Of a stretch of DNA of 64,000 bases, positions 1 to 12,005 are shown piece after piece. The stretch lies in the NCBI GenBank assembly GCA_030248215.1, contig JASANG010003752.1:310001-374000 (forward strand), in the 5' to 3' direction. Below the pieces are notes generated by a model. The model searched no databases. It was not told where the DNA came from and saw only the letters and a list, made by a program, of their open reading frames with translations. Each line of letters starts with the position of its first letter. Position 1 is the first letter of the stretch. Source of the DNA: Enoplolaimus lenunculus (taxonomy: Eukaryota > Nematoda > Enoplea > Enoplida > Thoracostomopsidae). The position numbers and the translations under genes are program-made.

Positions 1-959
1 TTTCTATATTAGCATTATTTCTATATGAATATAAAGGGAAACAGACACCAATGTCTGGTTACACCCAGTTGTCGGTCCTGAAGACCTTGTGTTGAACCAG
101 ATGTTTATGGACAGCCATTTGAAGGTGTATTTTTGAAAGCTGATATTTAAGTTTTTGCTTTGATAAAGGCTATAAAGTAAGTCACATATGTTTATCATTT
201 GATCGTACATGTAAGCATGTCACACATGCTTGCCCGTTATTTACACATGCAATGTAATGCAGTGCACTGTATCTATGCTAGCTGCCACCATACGGTCAAC
301 ATATAATCGACGATAGAAGCAGTTGGAGAAAACTGCTAGTTCGAAGCCACCTGCAACCCGCTTTTACAGCTGCGAAAGTTCTGTATGTGAAGTCCCTGTT
401 TTTACCTTTAGTTCCAGTAGAGAAATAGCGTAGCTAGTAAAGCTCGCTCTCTAAAAGTGCTGTATGACCAAAAAAGTACATTATGTTAAGCCCTATTCAC
501 ATGTACGAGTTTTTGCTGCGAGAACTTGCAGCTGCATCTTGCACTTGCAAGCTTTGCTTAAAATACTATTCGAAAAACTTGTACCTGTAAATAATCCATT
601 AATAATAATAGCACGGAAATTAGCTCACGTGTGAATAACCATGCAAGTTCACTGAATTTATTGCTGCCGCTTTCTCATTTGCTGATCAAAAATGCAAGTT
701 TTCGTGCAGTTTGAAGCTGTAATTTCTCGCAGGAAAAACTTGCACGTGTGAATAGAGCTTTAGGTTTCATTCCACATTCTTCAGCCATTACCTTTTCATC
801 CAGTTCTAGTACAAACCGCACTTCCGTATATAGAGTTCTGTTCTTCATTGTATATGTAATAATTGAGATGCAATTTTAGACAATTTGAGCTTTTTGTATA
901 ACTGGCAAGTTACAGATAACACATACGTAGCGTCGTTCATCAGTACTCAAATATTCATC
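1..959. other. Intergenic DNA upstream of the ADP/ATP carrier
   Basis: No coding region is supported here. It holds one terminal-inverted-repeat element (entered separately at 488-760). The last 150 bases before the carrier start contain TATA-like stretches around 826-832 and 850-857, which could serve the carrier gene, but no promoter can be placed with confidence. Confidence 0.5.
488..760. repeat. Short terminal-inverted-repeat element (MITE)
   Basis: The left end reads AAGCCCTATTCACATGT and the right end, read in reverse complement, is AAGCTCTATTCACACGTG. About 25 bases continue as imperfect inverted repeats (GAGTTTTTGCTGCGAGAA against TTCTCGCAGGAAAAACTT). The interior is rich in TGCAAGTT words and codes for nothing. 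The target duplication is unclear, so the superfamily is open. Confidence 0.6.
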
Positions 960-3900
960 ATGAGCGATAAGAAGGGCTTTGATCCAACAAAGTTTTTCAT
1001 AGATCTTGCTAGCGGTGGAACGGCGGCTGCCATCTCAAAAACAGTCGTAGCTCCCATTGAGCGAGTGAAGTTGTTGTTGCAAGTTAGTTGCCTAAATCAT
1101 CTATATTTCTAATTAGTCACTGGCTGTTTAATGAAACCAAGACCAGCGATGATAGTCTGAATGGAGAAGTTGAGACTGAAACAATCTTAAATGCTTTACG
1201 CCTGAGAATTGAAACATTGGTGAAAGTCACCGAAATGTTTTGCACCAATACCGAAACATTTCAGAAAAATTATAAATCAATAATTCTGAAGGTCCTTTTC
1301 TGATCGAAAAACGTTAATAGTATAAGAGTGAAAAATGAAACAACGTAAAATGCGGTATATTCATTCATTTGGTACTATGTTGTGCAGACCGTGTAGTTCC
1401 AACAATCCACTTTCTATTTGCATACTAGCAGCTGTGTGATCAGTACAATTCTTCAATCAAACGCAGTTTACATTTCAGTATTTGTTTGGGCTGCCCGAAC
1501 AGCAATTGTCGTTTGTGACATCCCAGTTATCAACTGGGGCAAATAGCTATTTTTGGGCACGACATATATACAATATTTTCGGCTGGTTCTACCTTAAAGG
1601 ACAATGTGTATAATATAGGTGAAGTAAACTGTCTGCTGATTAGAGTTATCTGTCAATTTCAGGTGCAACATGCGCAGAAAACAATAGCAGCAGATCAACG
1701 TTACAAAGGCATTATCGATGTGCTCATTCGTGTACCAAAAGAGCAAGGATTCTTTTCCTTATGGCGAGGCAATTTGGCGAACGTCATCCGATATTTCCCG
1801 ACACAGGCGTTAAACTTTGCATTTAAGGACACTTACAAAAAGATGTTTCTCGATGGCGTCGATCGAAAGAAACAGTTTTGGAGATTTTTTGCAGGTAACC
1901 GCAAAGGCTGAAATTAATTTTAAACGATGCATAGTAAAGTTGCAAATGATATACTATCAGGGTGCAACCGGAATTCCGGTTCCGGCATTTTTTCACCTTC
2001 CGGTTCCGGTTCCGGTAAATCTTTACCGGATTTAAAAATTCCGGTGTTATAATTTGGCCGTTTTCTTAACTTTGCTAATTTTTAAGAATCTCTTTTGAAA
2101 GCCACTTGTACTCCAAATATAAGCCAATGATGGTGGATTTCACTTCAGTCGACGACGAAAATCTAAAATACAACAAATAAAATAAATACCTATGTTCGAC
2201 TAAGGTTATTTCACAAATAATAGAGCAAAAAATAAGAATAAAATGAAATTTTTGGCGAAATGCATTTTTCACTTTCCGGTTCCGGTTCCGGTAAAATTTT
2301 CAAATTCCGGTTCCGGTTCCGGTAAATTGTAATTCCGGTTGCACCCTGTATACTATATACAAAAGGATGCTTTGAAGTCTTATTGAAGATTCGATTTTGG
2401 ATCAACTCACCAAAACAGGTAGCACAAATCGTTTTGGTTCCGTTATAATTTTCAAATTGTTCCGTGATGAAATCGATAACGTTACAGAAAAATCTGCTAA
2501 CTTTATTGCGTTAACTGGTCGCTCATCAAATATTACGCGACAAGTTTTCAAATGCTACCTATGTCTAGTTTCTGTACATGATTTCAAATGCTGATAATAA
2601 AAGAAGCTAATTGCTTTAGGAAATCTTGCTAGTGGTGGTGCAGCTGGCGCAACATCGTTGTGTTTCGTGTACCCGCTTGATTTTGCTCGAACCCGTCTTG
2701 CAGCAGATGTTGGCAAAGGTGCCAACCGAGAATTCAAGGGTCTTGGAGATTGTCTGATAAAAATAGCGAAAAGTGACGGCGTTGTTGGTTTGTACAGGTA
2801 TCAATTATGTTCCAATCACGTGTGTAATTACTGTATGTTTACTGCTTTTCTATATTTGACTGATTGTAAATTCCGCGTTGAATACAATTTGCTTATTTTA
2901 CTCACATTTAATAAAGTCAACTTTTTAAAGCAAAATGTGCTTTCGGTTTTTTGTAACTTAAATGTTGTTAATCAGGAGATGCTCAATTGTGAAAAATGGA
3001 ATTTTCGTTTCAGAGGTTTCATAGTTTCTGTCCAAGGCATCATCATCTATCGTGCCGCATATTTTGGTGCTTTTGATACTGCTAAAGTATTGGTCGCGAG
3101 TGATCCGAAGAACTTGAACTTTTTCGCTGCATGGGCTATTGCTCAGGTACATTTATGCTAGTTTCAAGAGTCATATTATCAAAGTACAATTGATATGTTT
3201 CTCAGCTCTTGTAATGGGTGACCAATAAGAGCGTAGGCATGTAACGAAATATATCTGACGTATCAAATGGTTCTGGTGAGGCTTAGCAAGCCATATACCT
3301 CTGTATGACAATCTTATGTAGTTATATATTGTTTTACCACTAAGTCAACCAAATGAGCACTGTAGGTTATTGTTAGATTTACAATCAATAACAAGACGTT
3401 TTATGTTCTCTGTCCCTTTCGGAAGTTGAACGATTGAACTCACGTCTCCAGCTTGCTCTATCTAGCACATTTTGCCCTCTGAGCCCAGCAATTCACGTGT
3501 CTTTGTATGCCAGTTCTTCTTGTCTCCCTCTTGGTTTGCTACACTACCTCCGTTTCTAGTCTGGTATCAATGAACAGATTTTCTCTTCGAGTCGAGAGTC
3601 CGTACAATCCTAGTCAATGTTTCCTTAGAGCGTCGCCTATTCCGCAAAGGCCAGAACGCCGTAAACATTTTTACGTCGGCGGTCGCCTATTCCACAAAGG
3701 CCAGAGCGCCGTAAACATTTTTACGTCGGTGCGCTATTGCCAAGGTCCCAACAGGAACTAATCTTGCCGGAACAGGAACAGGAACCGGAATTTTAAATAA
3801 TTTCCATTATCGAATAACTGTTGGACTTTTTCAAAAACTGCCGAAAATGGCTTAAACAAAGCTTCAGCTATTTTATCATCAAGTTTTGCGTAAACACAAC

Positions 3901-4625
3901 AAAACCAGTGCACGTGGAAATAACAATTTGTCAAAGACCAAGTTTCCAGTGTTTGAATGATTATGATCCTGCATCTTTGTATGCAGGTACAGGAACATGG
4001 TTAGGAATGGGAATGGAATTTTTGCAGGATATCCTGCCGTAACAGGAATTTCGTTTGAACCCTGGTATTACTGTTACTCTAACTCTGGAGTCAATTTCCA
4101 AGTTTCGGCTCAAAAAGCAATGCTGGTCGATTTTTCAGAGGTATATATGTCGCTGGGGTCTAGTACTACAGTAAGAGCGCGCTACTTACCCACGACCGAG
4201 GTTCCGCTGTTACTTAGAATGCCAATATACAGGACACTGGAAGTCGTATCCACATCCTGTACGTTTGCTAGCACTTCTGTATTGTTCGAGGACGGTATGT
4301 GTAGACGTTGTGTAACTATAGATTTACAACATGTTTTTGTCTCTGATTTTACAGTTTTCTCATTTGTGTATGTAACTGTTTACAGGTGGTAACAGTATCA
4401 AGTGGTATCGTATCTTATCCGTGGGACACCGTTCGTCGACGCATGATGATGCAATCTGGACGCCAAGACATTCTCTACAAAAACACTCTCGACTGTTGGA
4501 AGAAGATTTTACAACAAGAAGGTCCAACTGCATTCTTCAAAGGCGCTCTGTCCAATGTCTTCAGAGGCACAGGTGGTGCGCTTGTGTTGGCAATTTATGC
4601 TGAAATTCAAAAATACATTTACTAA
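960..4625 (+). CDS. ANT: Mitochondrial ADP/ATP translocase (SLC25A4/5/6-type carrier), five exons
   Basis: This is the inner-membrane antiporter that exchanges cytosolic ADP for matrix ATP. Exons: 960-1082, 1663-1894, 2620-2797, 3014-3146 and 4386-4625. Every intron is GT-AG and the phases agree, giving 301 codons plus stop, the normal family length. Three Solcar repeats are visible, each opening with a P-x-[DE]-x-x-[KR] signature: PIERVK at the exon 1 end, PLDFAR early in exon 3, PWDTVR in exon 5. The diagnostic ADP/ATP-carrier hexamer RRRMMM follows in exon 5. The fragment MSDKKGF at 960 matches the usual ANT start. An in-frame upstream ATG at 885 would add 25 residues unlike the family, so I prefer 960. 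Introns 2 and 4 hold MITEs. Essential housekeeping gene; appears intact. Confidence 0.96.
1430..1560. repeat. Dispersed repeat, copy 1 (intron 1 of the ADP/ATP carrier)
   Basis: A stretch of about 130 bases, including GTTTGGGCTGCCCGAACAGC and the nearby CCCAGTTATCAACTGGG hairpin, is closely similar to 43258-43380. A looser relative in inverted form lies at 42690-42860. It is non-coding. The paired CAAACAGC/GCTGTTTG words suggest a palindromic mobile element whose ends I could not fix. Confidence 0.5.
1958..2348. mobile_element. Family A hAT-like MITE in carrier intron 2
   Basis: The ends are CAGGGTGCAACCGGAATTCC and its near-perfect inverted copy finishing GGTTGCACCCTG. The flanks carry a perfect 8-bp target duplication, TATACTAT, at 1950-1957 and 2349-2356. 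CAGGG-type termini plus an 8-bp duplication are typical of hAT transposons. There is no transposase, so it is non-autonomous. The subterminal DNA is a run of TTCCGG words on both sides. It lies wholly within intron 2 and does not touch a splice site. Confidence 0.9.
3632..3731. repeat. Two-copy 50-bp tandem repeat
   Basis: Units at 3632-3681 and 3682-3731 begin GTCGCCTATTCC and end TTTTTACGTCGG, with only two or three differences. It lies in intron 4 of the ADP/ATP carrier, just left of a family A MITE. Confidence 0.9.
3741..4064. mobile_element. Family A MITE, degenerate, in carrier intron 4
   Basis: The left end CAAGGTCCCAACAGGAAC and right end GTTTGAACCCTG are diverged forms of the family A termini. 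The interior shares the AACAGGAACCGGAATTT start of the nested copy at 31820-32203, so these two form a subfamily. No clean 8-bp duplication remains, which suggests an older insertion. Confidence 0.7.
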
Positions 4626-6507
4626 CCACTGACTAAAAGAACATAAGACACTTGTCTGAAATTTATTTATCTCCAGTTGAGTATTGTAGCACTCTGAACT
4701 GAATGCATTGATGGTTGATGGTTGTATTTCCTAGATGTACTTCTATTATTGAATTATACGAAATGTAACGGTCTCCTAGCGTAACAGCAAAAATTGTATT
4801 TTAGCAGGCGAAACTCAGAAAATATCTCTATTCTGGCTGATCCTTTTGGCTTAAACCGTTTATATTATAAGAAAGTAAACGAAATTTCGCTTCGTGGCGA
4901 CCAAATTTACCTAATAAATAAAGTTCAAGCTGGTTTATGTTTGGTTTGTGGGCTTGGTTTCAAAGCACTAATCATTTTGGCGTCTTGTACGCGTACAAAT
5001 TGAAAATTAAATGTTTCTAATTAGCGAAAGGTATACATTTTCATATTTTTAATGGTTTAGTTGTGTTAAATGGCGGTAGATACTTTTTGTTCGCTGTAAA
5101 TTCTTGTTGTCATTTTGAGATAACTGCTGTAAAATGCTTCATCCGACCCAAAATGACTAGTTTCATAAAAGATTAGGTTAAGTTTAGCGTTTGGCTTATG
5201 CAGGAGAATAAACTGTAACGTTTGGGGACTTTGCCTTCTGTCAGATTAGCACTAGTGTGGGTGGAAGTAAATAAGTACCGCTAAGTTAAATAGTATTTTT
5301 GCTGACATACGGGAGCGCACTGTAAGACGGGATTTGGGGCACACAATCAGGAAGGTTTTGGGAAATGACGCATCGTTCGTAATAAACCCTACCCTAGCGC
5401 GTGTTACAAAATGCTCTGTAACATGTATGTGGGTACGGCTGTGTCATGTTCTAGGGTAGGGTTAACGCAAATTTTGCGTTTCTGCAAGAGTTAACGCATG
5501 ACAATTTTGAAAATTGACACGTGTTAACCCTACCTTATAGAGTTTTTGGTTGCAAAATGAAATTTTTTATAGTGAACGATGCATTACTACTGCGATATAG
5601 TTATCTCAAAAACTGATTGATTAGAATTTACTGTGATTTTCGGTCATCTAGTCATTGTTACGATTATATTTTTGATGTTTTATATACGGTTAGATTTGTT
5701 ATGTCAAGTTTATCAATAAAACACTCATATTGTGGAAAACGAAGAAAATCAATATTGTGTATCGGGCATTTATTACATATAACGGTGCAGCCTAAGGGAA
5801 AAATAGCGAATACGAAGTTCCATCAAACTGTAGTAGAGCAGGAGGCCTGCTTTCGAGCCTTGGGTCCCGGTGTCACTTCATTTCTTCTCCGAATGTTAGT
5901 TTATAAAGAGAACTTCCACCCAAAATTATTCATGACAATTGCTTCACCGTCGCCGTACGAATACTCCCCATGATAAGTCTTTTTCGGGACTTTTACGACC
6001 GTTTTTCTCTGTTTCTCGTGCTATTTATTTCCTCTATGTGGCGTAGGCGTGCAAAGCAACGTGAGATAATAATTTCAGGATTTGTTTCAGATTGAGACAA
6101 AGTTGACAGTAAGATACTAGTAGTGAAAGTGACTCTGCTCGCTGATTGCCAGGGTGTAAACTGATAGTAAAAATAACGGAAATGGTGAATGACTGTTTTG
6201 GATGTGAACAGATATGAAGAACCTGTTCAGTGCACAGCCAAGATCTCGTAAAACTTAAGGCGTAAAATGGAATAATAGTATGAGAAGCAACAAGAGGAAC
6301 GGTCGTGAACAATACAGTTCTGAGCAACGATTTTTGCGGGGAAATATTTTCGTCCTGTGACGAATGGGGGAAAGTGTCCTGAATAAGTTTTGGGGAGAGG
6401 AATAATTGGCGGCAAATTAATAGGGAAGCTTCGTATTTTGTTGTGCCTTTCAGTGAGCTTCCTGGCTCAGGATTTCCGATTGTTCCTTTTGCATATTTAC
6501 TGCTTTG
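4626..6507. other. 3' untranslated region and gene-free DNA after the carrier
   Basis: The carrier 3' UTR probably runs to the AATAAA signals near 4913. From there on I see no supported gene. At 5340-5540 there are inverted words (ACCCTACCCTAGCGCG against TAGGGTAGGGTTAACGC and GTTAACCCTACC) that suggest a decayed palindromic element. The open frame at 5617-5973 has no recognisable domain. Confidence 0.5.
4913..4923 (+). promoter_or_regulatory. Likely polyadenylation signal of the ADP/ATP carrier
   Basis: Two overlapping AATAAA hexamers sit about 290 bases past the stop codon, followed by a T- and GT-rich stretch (GGTTTATGTTTGGTTTGTGG). This is the first strong signal downstream of the gene. 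Confidence 0.6.
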
Positions 6508-6705
6508 CAGGGTGTAACCGGACATCCGTTTGTGGTAAAATTCTGTATCGGTTTCCGTTCTACCGGAAAATTGTTTATTTTTATGTTCAAACCCGGTGAA
6601 CATTTGCACGTTTCAATTGTGTTGGCAGAAAAATGAAACCTATTTGAAATTTATATACTTCAATATCCGTTTTCCGTTTCCGGTATTTGTACTGTTTACA
6701 CCCTG
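6508..6705. mobile_element. Family A hAT-like MITE, short form
   Basis: The left end is CAGGGTGTAACCGGACATCC and the right end is TACTGTTTACACCCTG. A perfect 8-bp target duplication, CTGCTTTG, lies at 6500-6507 and 6706-6713. The interior has GTTTCCG words and no coding capacity. It is among the shortest complete copies in the window (198 bp). Confidence 0.9.
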
Positions 6706-7468
6706 CTGCTTTGCCTTTGTGCGTAGTAATTTTCTTATCGCGTTTTAGTTTACGCAATTATGTTTATAGTTTTCTATTGCATACACTAAACCATACACCG
6801 TTTGTGATACGTCAATCTCTTTTTCAATATCTTTTCGACTTTTAAACAATTTATCTGTTTCTTCACTGCGTATTTCTATTACACATTTGCGCACTGCACA
6901 TAACCGTTGGTGCAGGGGGTTAACAAGCAAAAAATGTGCCGTGAAATTAATATCGGTCGTCTGTTTTCAGCAAAATGTGCTTTAAAAGGGAGCGTATAGT
7001 GTGCGCACAGTTTGCCTGCAATTTGTTTGAAAAAGTGAGAAAAAAATAAATTTGCAGTGTTGTTTGTGCAATATGCGTAAACGGCAACAGAGCTAACGCT
7101 TGGAATTCAGTTGTGTTTAAAACAACTAATTGTATATACAAGATGGACGCGCAAGAGGTAAGTTACGTGTTGCAAATATATATACCAGCTGTTTTAAATA
7201 AGGTTGGTTGACGCGTAAAATTTTTTAAAATTTATTTGTAAAATTCTCAATCATCGGTTCAAAATTGAAATGTTTCTTTAGGCGAAAATCAACAGATGAA
7301 AGCATTCTAGTGCAGATTATAGATTGCAAAAACGTTTAAACATTTGGTGTGTTAGCCAGTTTAAAGGTTTACGTTCATATTCATATCTTGGATTGTATAA
7401 AAAGGCGCAAAAACTAAGCGTATTTTAGGTGTTTGGAAACATTATGGAGGTGAAATAAAAGCAGGTAT

Positions 7469-7790
7469 CTGGGTGTAACCGGGTATCTGTTTCCGGTAAA
7501 AATATTAAAAATTTCGATGCATCCACCATTTTTTCTCTGAAATCTTTGAATGTGTTGGTAGAAAAAAACATTTTTGAAACTTATACTTAAATATCGGTTT
7601 TGCGTTTCCGTTATTTTGATCACTATCCGTTTCCGTTACTTTTGCTATCCGTATATGAGGGTGCAACCTGATATCCGGCTCCGGCAAAAACTCGGCATCC
7701 GGCTCCGGTATTTTCAATTGCCGGATATTATTTTTAAAAAACTTCAAAAAATTTATACCATCATTCGTATATATATATGCCAAGTACCAT
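7469..7790. mobile_element. Two abutting partial family A MITEs
   Basis: One copy starts with CTGGGTGTAACCGGG at 7469. A second starts with GAGGGTGCAACCTG at 7657. Neither has a clear right terminus. Both carry the TTTCCGG/CTCCGG interior words. This looks like one copy truncated or invaded by another. Confidence 0.6.
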
Positions 7791-10504
7791 CAGAGTGACG
7801 GACTTTCTTTTAACATATTTTTTCTGTCACACATGTATCATAGATAGTAAAAATTGAAAATTTTTCGCAATAAATATAGTAATGCACCGTCCACTTTATT
7901 TTGCGTCCATGCTGTGAAAATGTGAATCCTCCTATCCCAAGTAGTAAATGGCGGTTTTATGTTTTCAACATCAAGTCGGAAATTGAAAACATATTCCTTA
8001 ATTTAAGAGCTCCATTTCCCTTGTATTATTAAACTTTGTATTCAATTTCCAACTTGAGATAAAGGTCAAAAACAAAAATTACTACGTGTATTCAGTTGAA
8101 AATTTTTCGCTTAAAGACATAGTAAATTGAAACTTTTTTCCTTAATGTAGAATTTTGAATGTGATGGGTAACAATAACGCTGAAAAATCAGAATCACGTT
8201 ACTATTACTCCTAAGGCTAAGCCTAAATTCAGCGTAAAACTGGGTCTGTAAATAAGTAAGCAAAATTAATAGCTCGTTTTTCAGCCAGTGATAGGCACAG
8301 ACGGGAAATGAAACGTTTCTGTCTTGGTCAACTTTTGATCATTACCGAAAACCATAAAATTTTCAAAAGAAATTATTTCTAGAGTCGATTTCAAATCACA
8401 GAGAATCAAGAAACCGAGAAGTGCTAAATACCGAGACTTGCTGAGACTGAGACCCTGACTCCAATCCCTAATCTTACTCACCTCTGACTTGCAGAAGCGG
8501 GATACCCTTAAAAGGAACATGAGCCAAACGAATATTTCAACTGAACGCAACGCTACCAAAAGATAGAATAGTATAATAGAGTCGTTGTTAAAGTGTTAGA
8601 AATGCATCTGTATGAAATGTTAAACTGTCACGTACTGTAGTGACCCGAATAATGCGTCATCCATTTTATTGTGTGCCCCGCATGTAGAATTTGGCGACGC
8701 CAATTTCCAACTTGAGTTTGGAAAAAGGCTACAAATAGGAAATTGAAAACAGAAAATGCGACCGAAAGGCTTAACGGACCCGACCAAAATGTATTGATAA
8801 GAATGTTAGATCTCAACATGCCATGGTCGGCCATTATTTTCTTGATTTGTTCAGAACCGTCCCTACAACTCTCAGGGGCCTCGCTTTTTCGCATAGAAAT
8901 AAAAGAACCTGTAACTCTAGAGCGTATTCCGTGGGTTACCCAAAACACTCTCTATTCTCGAATACCACTATCTAAATCACCAAACTTTATACTTCACTAA
9001 GAGCAGTATACTTCGGCTCACAAAAAAATAAAATTTTCACACACAGCTACGTGTCAGACCCAGGAGTTCTCAATAAAACAGGATACACAAACTTTTCCAC
9101 AATTGAAAAATAATACTCCGACAGGATGTTCAAATACGACACAAAAAACTCCACTGATTACTGAGTAAATTTCGTTGAAAAATTCGTAGTCACTACTTGT
9201 ACCAAACACCACAAACCTCTACTAAGGCCACACAGGCCACCAATTACTACTGCACACAGCAACGAACAAAACTAATTTACCAATAGGCAATGAATGAGTG
9301 AAACGGCAGTGTGTCCTTAAGGACAAACCAAACTCTGCTATTTTCTATAAACTACTTATCTGCGGTCTATACTTCCTTGGCCCAAAAACACTGTCTTCTG
9401 AGACTTTTCCGGAAATTTGACCAAAAATTTTCAGACTTGGGGTTTGCAAACACATCGTAATTCACCCTCAGGGCTTCACCAAAATCAAGACTTAGACCGC
9501 AAAGTATCTAAACAAAACTGCAATATTTTGCACACAGCTATATAGCAATTCCTAACACTAGCACACTTGTGCTATAACCAAGCAAATACAGCCAAGTAAA
9601 CTCCGAAGCTAATAAACGTCAATACGTAATAACAACCGGCGACAACTCTGCCGCGATACACAACTGAAACCCCCTCTCCTCGATGCAAGCGCACGACCCT
9701 TTTATACTCGTAAAATTAAAGGGCAGCATGAACTTTATCGACTTCACAAAACTCTAAAGAATTTCCGAAACTTAAATGATTAATTTAATTTATTAATCTT
9801 ATGGGTTTTTCTAATAGATTTCTAGCAAAAATTTACCACAAAATTATACAAAAAACTTATTTTGACGTAATACTTGGGTTTTTAGAACAAATTTTGAAAA
9901 TAAAATTTGAACTAAATTCTCCGAATTAAATATTTTGACCGGAATTCCAAGTTTCGAAAACAACCCTGATCTTTAAAATTGCATAAAAAGCCAAAAAAAT
10001 CCCATGTTTTGCCGAACATCCGCAAAATTCAAAACAAAATTTTCGCTAAAATTTACAAAAATTTACCCTAAAGCTAAGCTTGACTAGAATCTATAAATTT
10101 TAAAACAAAATTATTCCGCAAATTTAAGTAATTCCACGAACTAATAAATATTTGACTTCCCTCAGCGTTTAAGGTGCTTTCCAATTCTTAGAATTATCGT
10201 ATTTTAAATCTTCCGAAACGGGGCTACATAGCCATATTCGAATTTCAAAATTCTAATTTTAGCTCTCAAGCTTAATATCACACGCTTTGAACTTATAGCA
10301 AAAATGACTATCAGAATCTACGAATTATGTTAAAGTTTAAGTGCGTATTGTTTTCCCTTACACCCCGGTTCATTTTATCCAAGAGGCACACTCTCCTGTA
10401 TAATAATTGTAATCCGTACTCAAGCAAAACTTTAAAACCAGGCACCACAATAAATTATACACATGAAGAAGATACATTCAAATTACAGCACCTAAATACC
10501 ATGC
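7791..10504. other. Gene-free AT-rich DNA left of the LTR element
   Basis: No supported gene. At 8636-8660 the sequence TACTGTAGTGACCCGAA matches the terminus of the TA-flanked MITE at 37206-37590, so a fragment of that family is present. On the minus strand a TATAAAAGGGTCG box (9695-9707) is followed by a GC-richer leader, as in an LTR promoter or a first exon, but no matching second end or coding sequence was found. Confidence 0.4.
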
Positions 10505-11868
10505 TGTTGCGGACCACCCAGTTTGTTTTTTTAGAAAAACTTTCGGCCTAAATTTCAAACTAATGATAACTATGTATATTGTTTGCAAGTTTCGACTTTT
10601 TGTTTAACATTACTCCAATAATAACGTAACAATACTGATATAATTAGCCCATCTACGCAGTTTTTGTGTGTTGAAAACAATCTTTTTCAAAGCAGAACGC
10701 AACATTTTATAGTGTTTACGACACCAATAAACGCTTTAATTTTCACCCGCGTTTAGACGTTGGATTAAATAAACTGACAATGTTTTTTATGTAACAATTT
10801 TGCGAAATTAAAAATATTTAAATTTCGATGCGCATTTGACGTTGTTTATGTCTCAATATTGTGCTCAAAGGCTCGTGTTTCGTTAGTTTTAAGCAAATTT
10901 TTTGTATATTTTAGTTTATATAGGCTGTATGTGTCGTCGTGCCTAAAACGTACCGCAACTGGCGTTAATAATGTTTTTTATCCAAACATAAGTTGTTGAT
11001 TAATAATGGTAAGTTGAAAAAGTGTTATTGAACTAAGTTGGAAAACATTAAAGCCAGCATAAACTGTTTAATTTTTTAAATTGCAGTCCTTGCACTTTTG
11101 ATATTGATTATCCTCATTAGCATTTTAAAGAGTATTTTAACAAAAATTCCAGCAATGTTAATGGTTAACAATTTTAAATAGTAATGATGGTGTAGACCTA
11201 AAATATAAAAATATGTTGATAATTGTAGAGTGTTATAATGGTGTCATTAGTGCAAAATGATCTAAAAATTAATAGCTAAAGTGTACTTTTTCAGTACTGA
11301 GAAAAACATTAAAACTGATTTTTGGTTTTTCTTCATTCAAGCGGAAAAATATGTTAAAATTTAATTGCCTAAGAAGTTTAAAAGGCAAAATTTAAAAATT
11401 TTATTATCTTAGAGGTCTAATGAGCCTATCAATCAGGCTTGGAAACTAGAAATTTCGCACTATAAAAGAACAATTTTCAACTAAAAACGGCAGTTGGATC
11501 TCGAGGCGTGGTTGTTTTAAGTCAATTTTGAACAGTTTTATTGGGCAGTTTTTAGTGTGTGCAAGTTTGTTAATCGTTGACTTGAAATTGCTTTTGTCCA
11601 TTATAGAATTGGAGCGTTATTATTTACAATAACATACACTTGGTCAAGTAGTGATACAAATATTCCGTCAATTGTGGATCGAACTTCATTATCGTGTGAA
11701 TCATCTGAACTGTAAGTCAGGGCTGGCTATAGGAATAATGACCAATGTGTTAGTCTCGTTTGCTTAATGGGCGCTGTACGACATATTACATGATAATTTT
11801 TCTGTGGGTGAACTGAGGAGTCTAAAAATCATTAAAAATTTCATAGTCCCTGTATCTGAATCGTAACA
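10505..11868 (+). repeat. 5' LTR of the helicase-bearing element
   Basis: It begins TGTTGCGGACC and ends GTAACA. Its first 480 or so bases are nearly identical to the 3' LTR (a dozen or so differences by eye). It then has an extra block of about 120 bases, a shared stretch with a TATAAAAG box at 11461-11468, and a downstream third that aligns only in patches. A canonical intron-like segment lies at 11009-11086. It is about 160 bases longer than the 3' LTR. Confidence 0.92.
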
Positions 11869-11870
11869 TT

Positions 11871-11893
11871 TGGAGGTCCCACCGAGATTTGAA
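11871..11893 (+). promoter_or_regulatory. Primer-binding site complementary to tRNA-Gln
   Basis: Two bases after the 5' LTR, 23 bases beginning TGGAGGTCCCACCGAG match the reverse complement of the conserved 3' end of animal tRNA-Gln (acceptor stem and T arm ending GGGACCTCCA). This is the minus-strand DNA primer site and fixes the LTR boundary. Confidence 0.93.
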
Positions 11894-12005
11894 TCAAAAA
11901 TTTTGGAAAAATTTGACTTTCAAATTTTTCTCAGCGGTGGTAGCAGGTATCAAAGTCGGAGTTATTTTAATTTAGTTCGAAATCGGAGATTGAGGTTAAA
12001 AACTC

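Noticed and set aside
885-959. Upstream in-frame ATG extending the ADP/ATP carrier by 25 residues
   Set aside because: The extra residues are unlike any ANT N-terminus, while MSDKKGF at 960 matches the family.
8628-8948. 106-codon minus-strand frame as a gag fragment
   Set aside because: Its C-terminal part overlaps the MITE terminus at 8636 and no capsid or zinc-knuckle motif is present.
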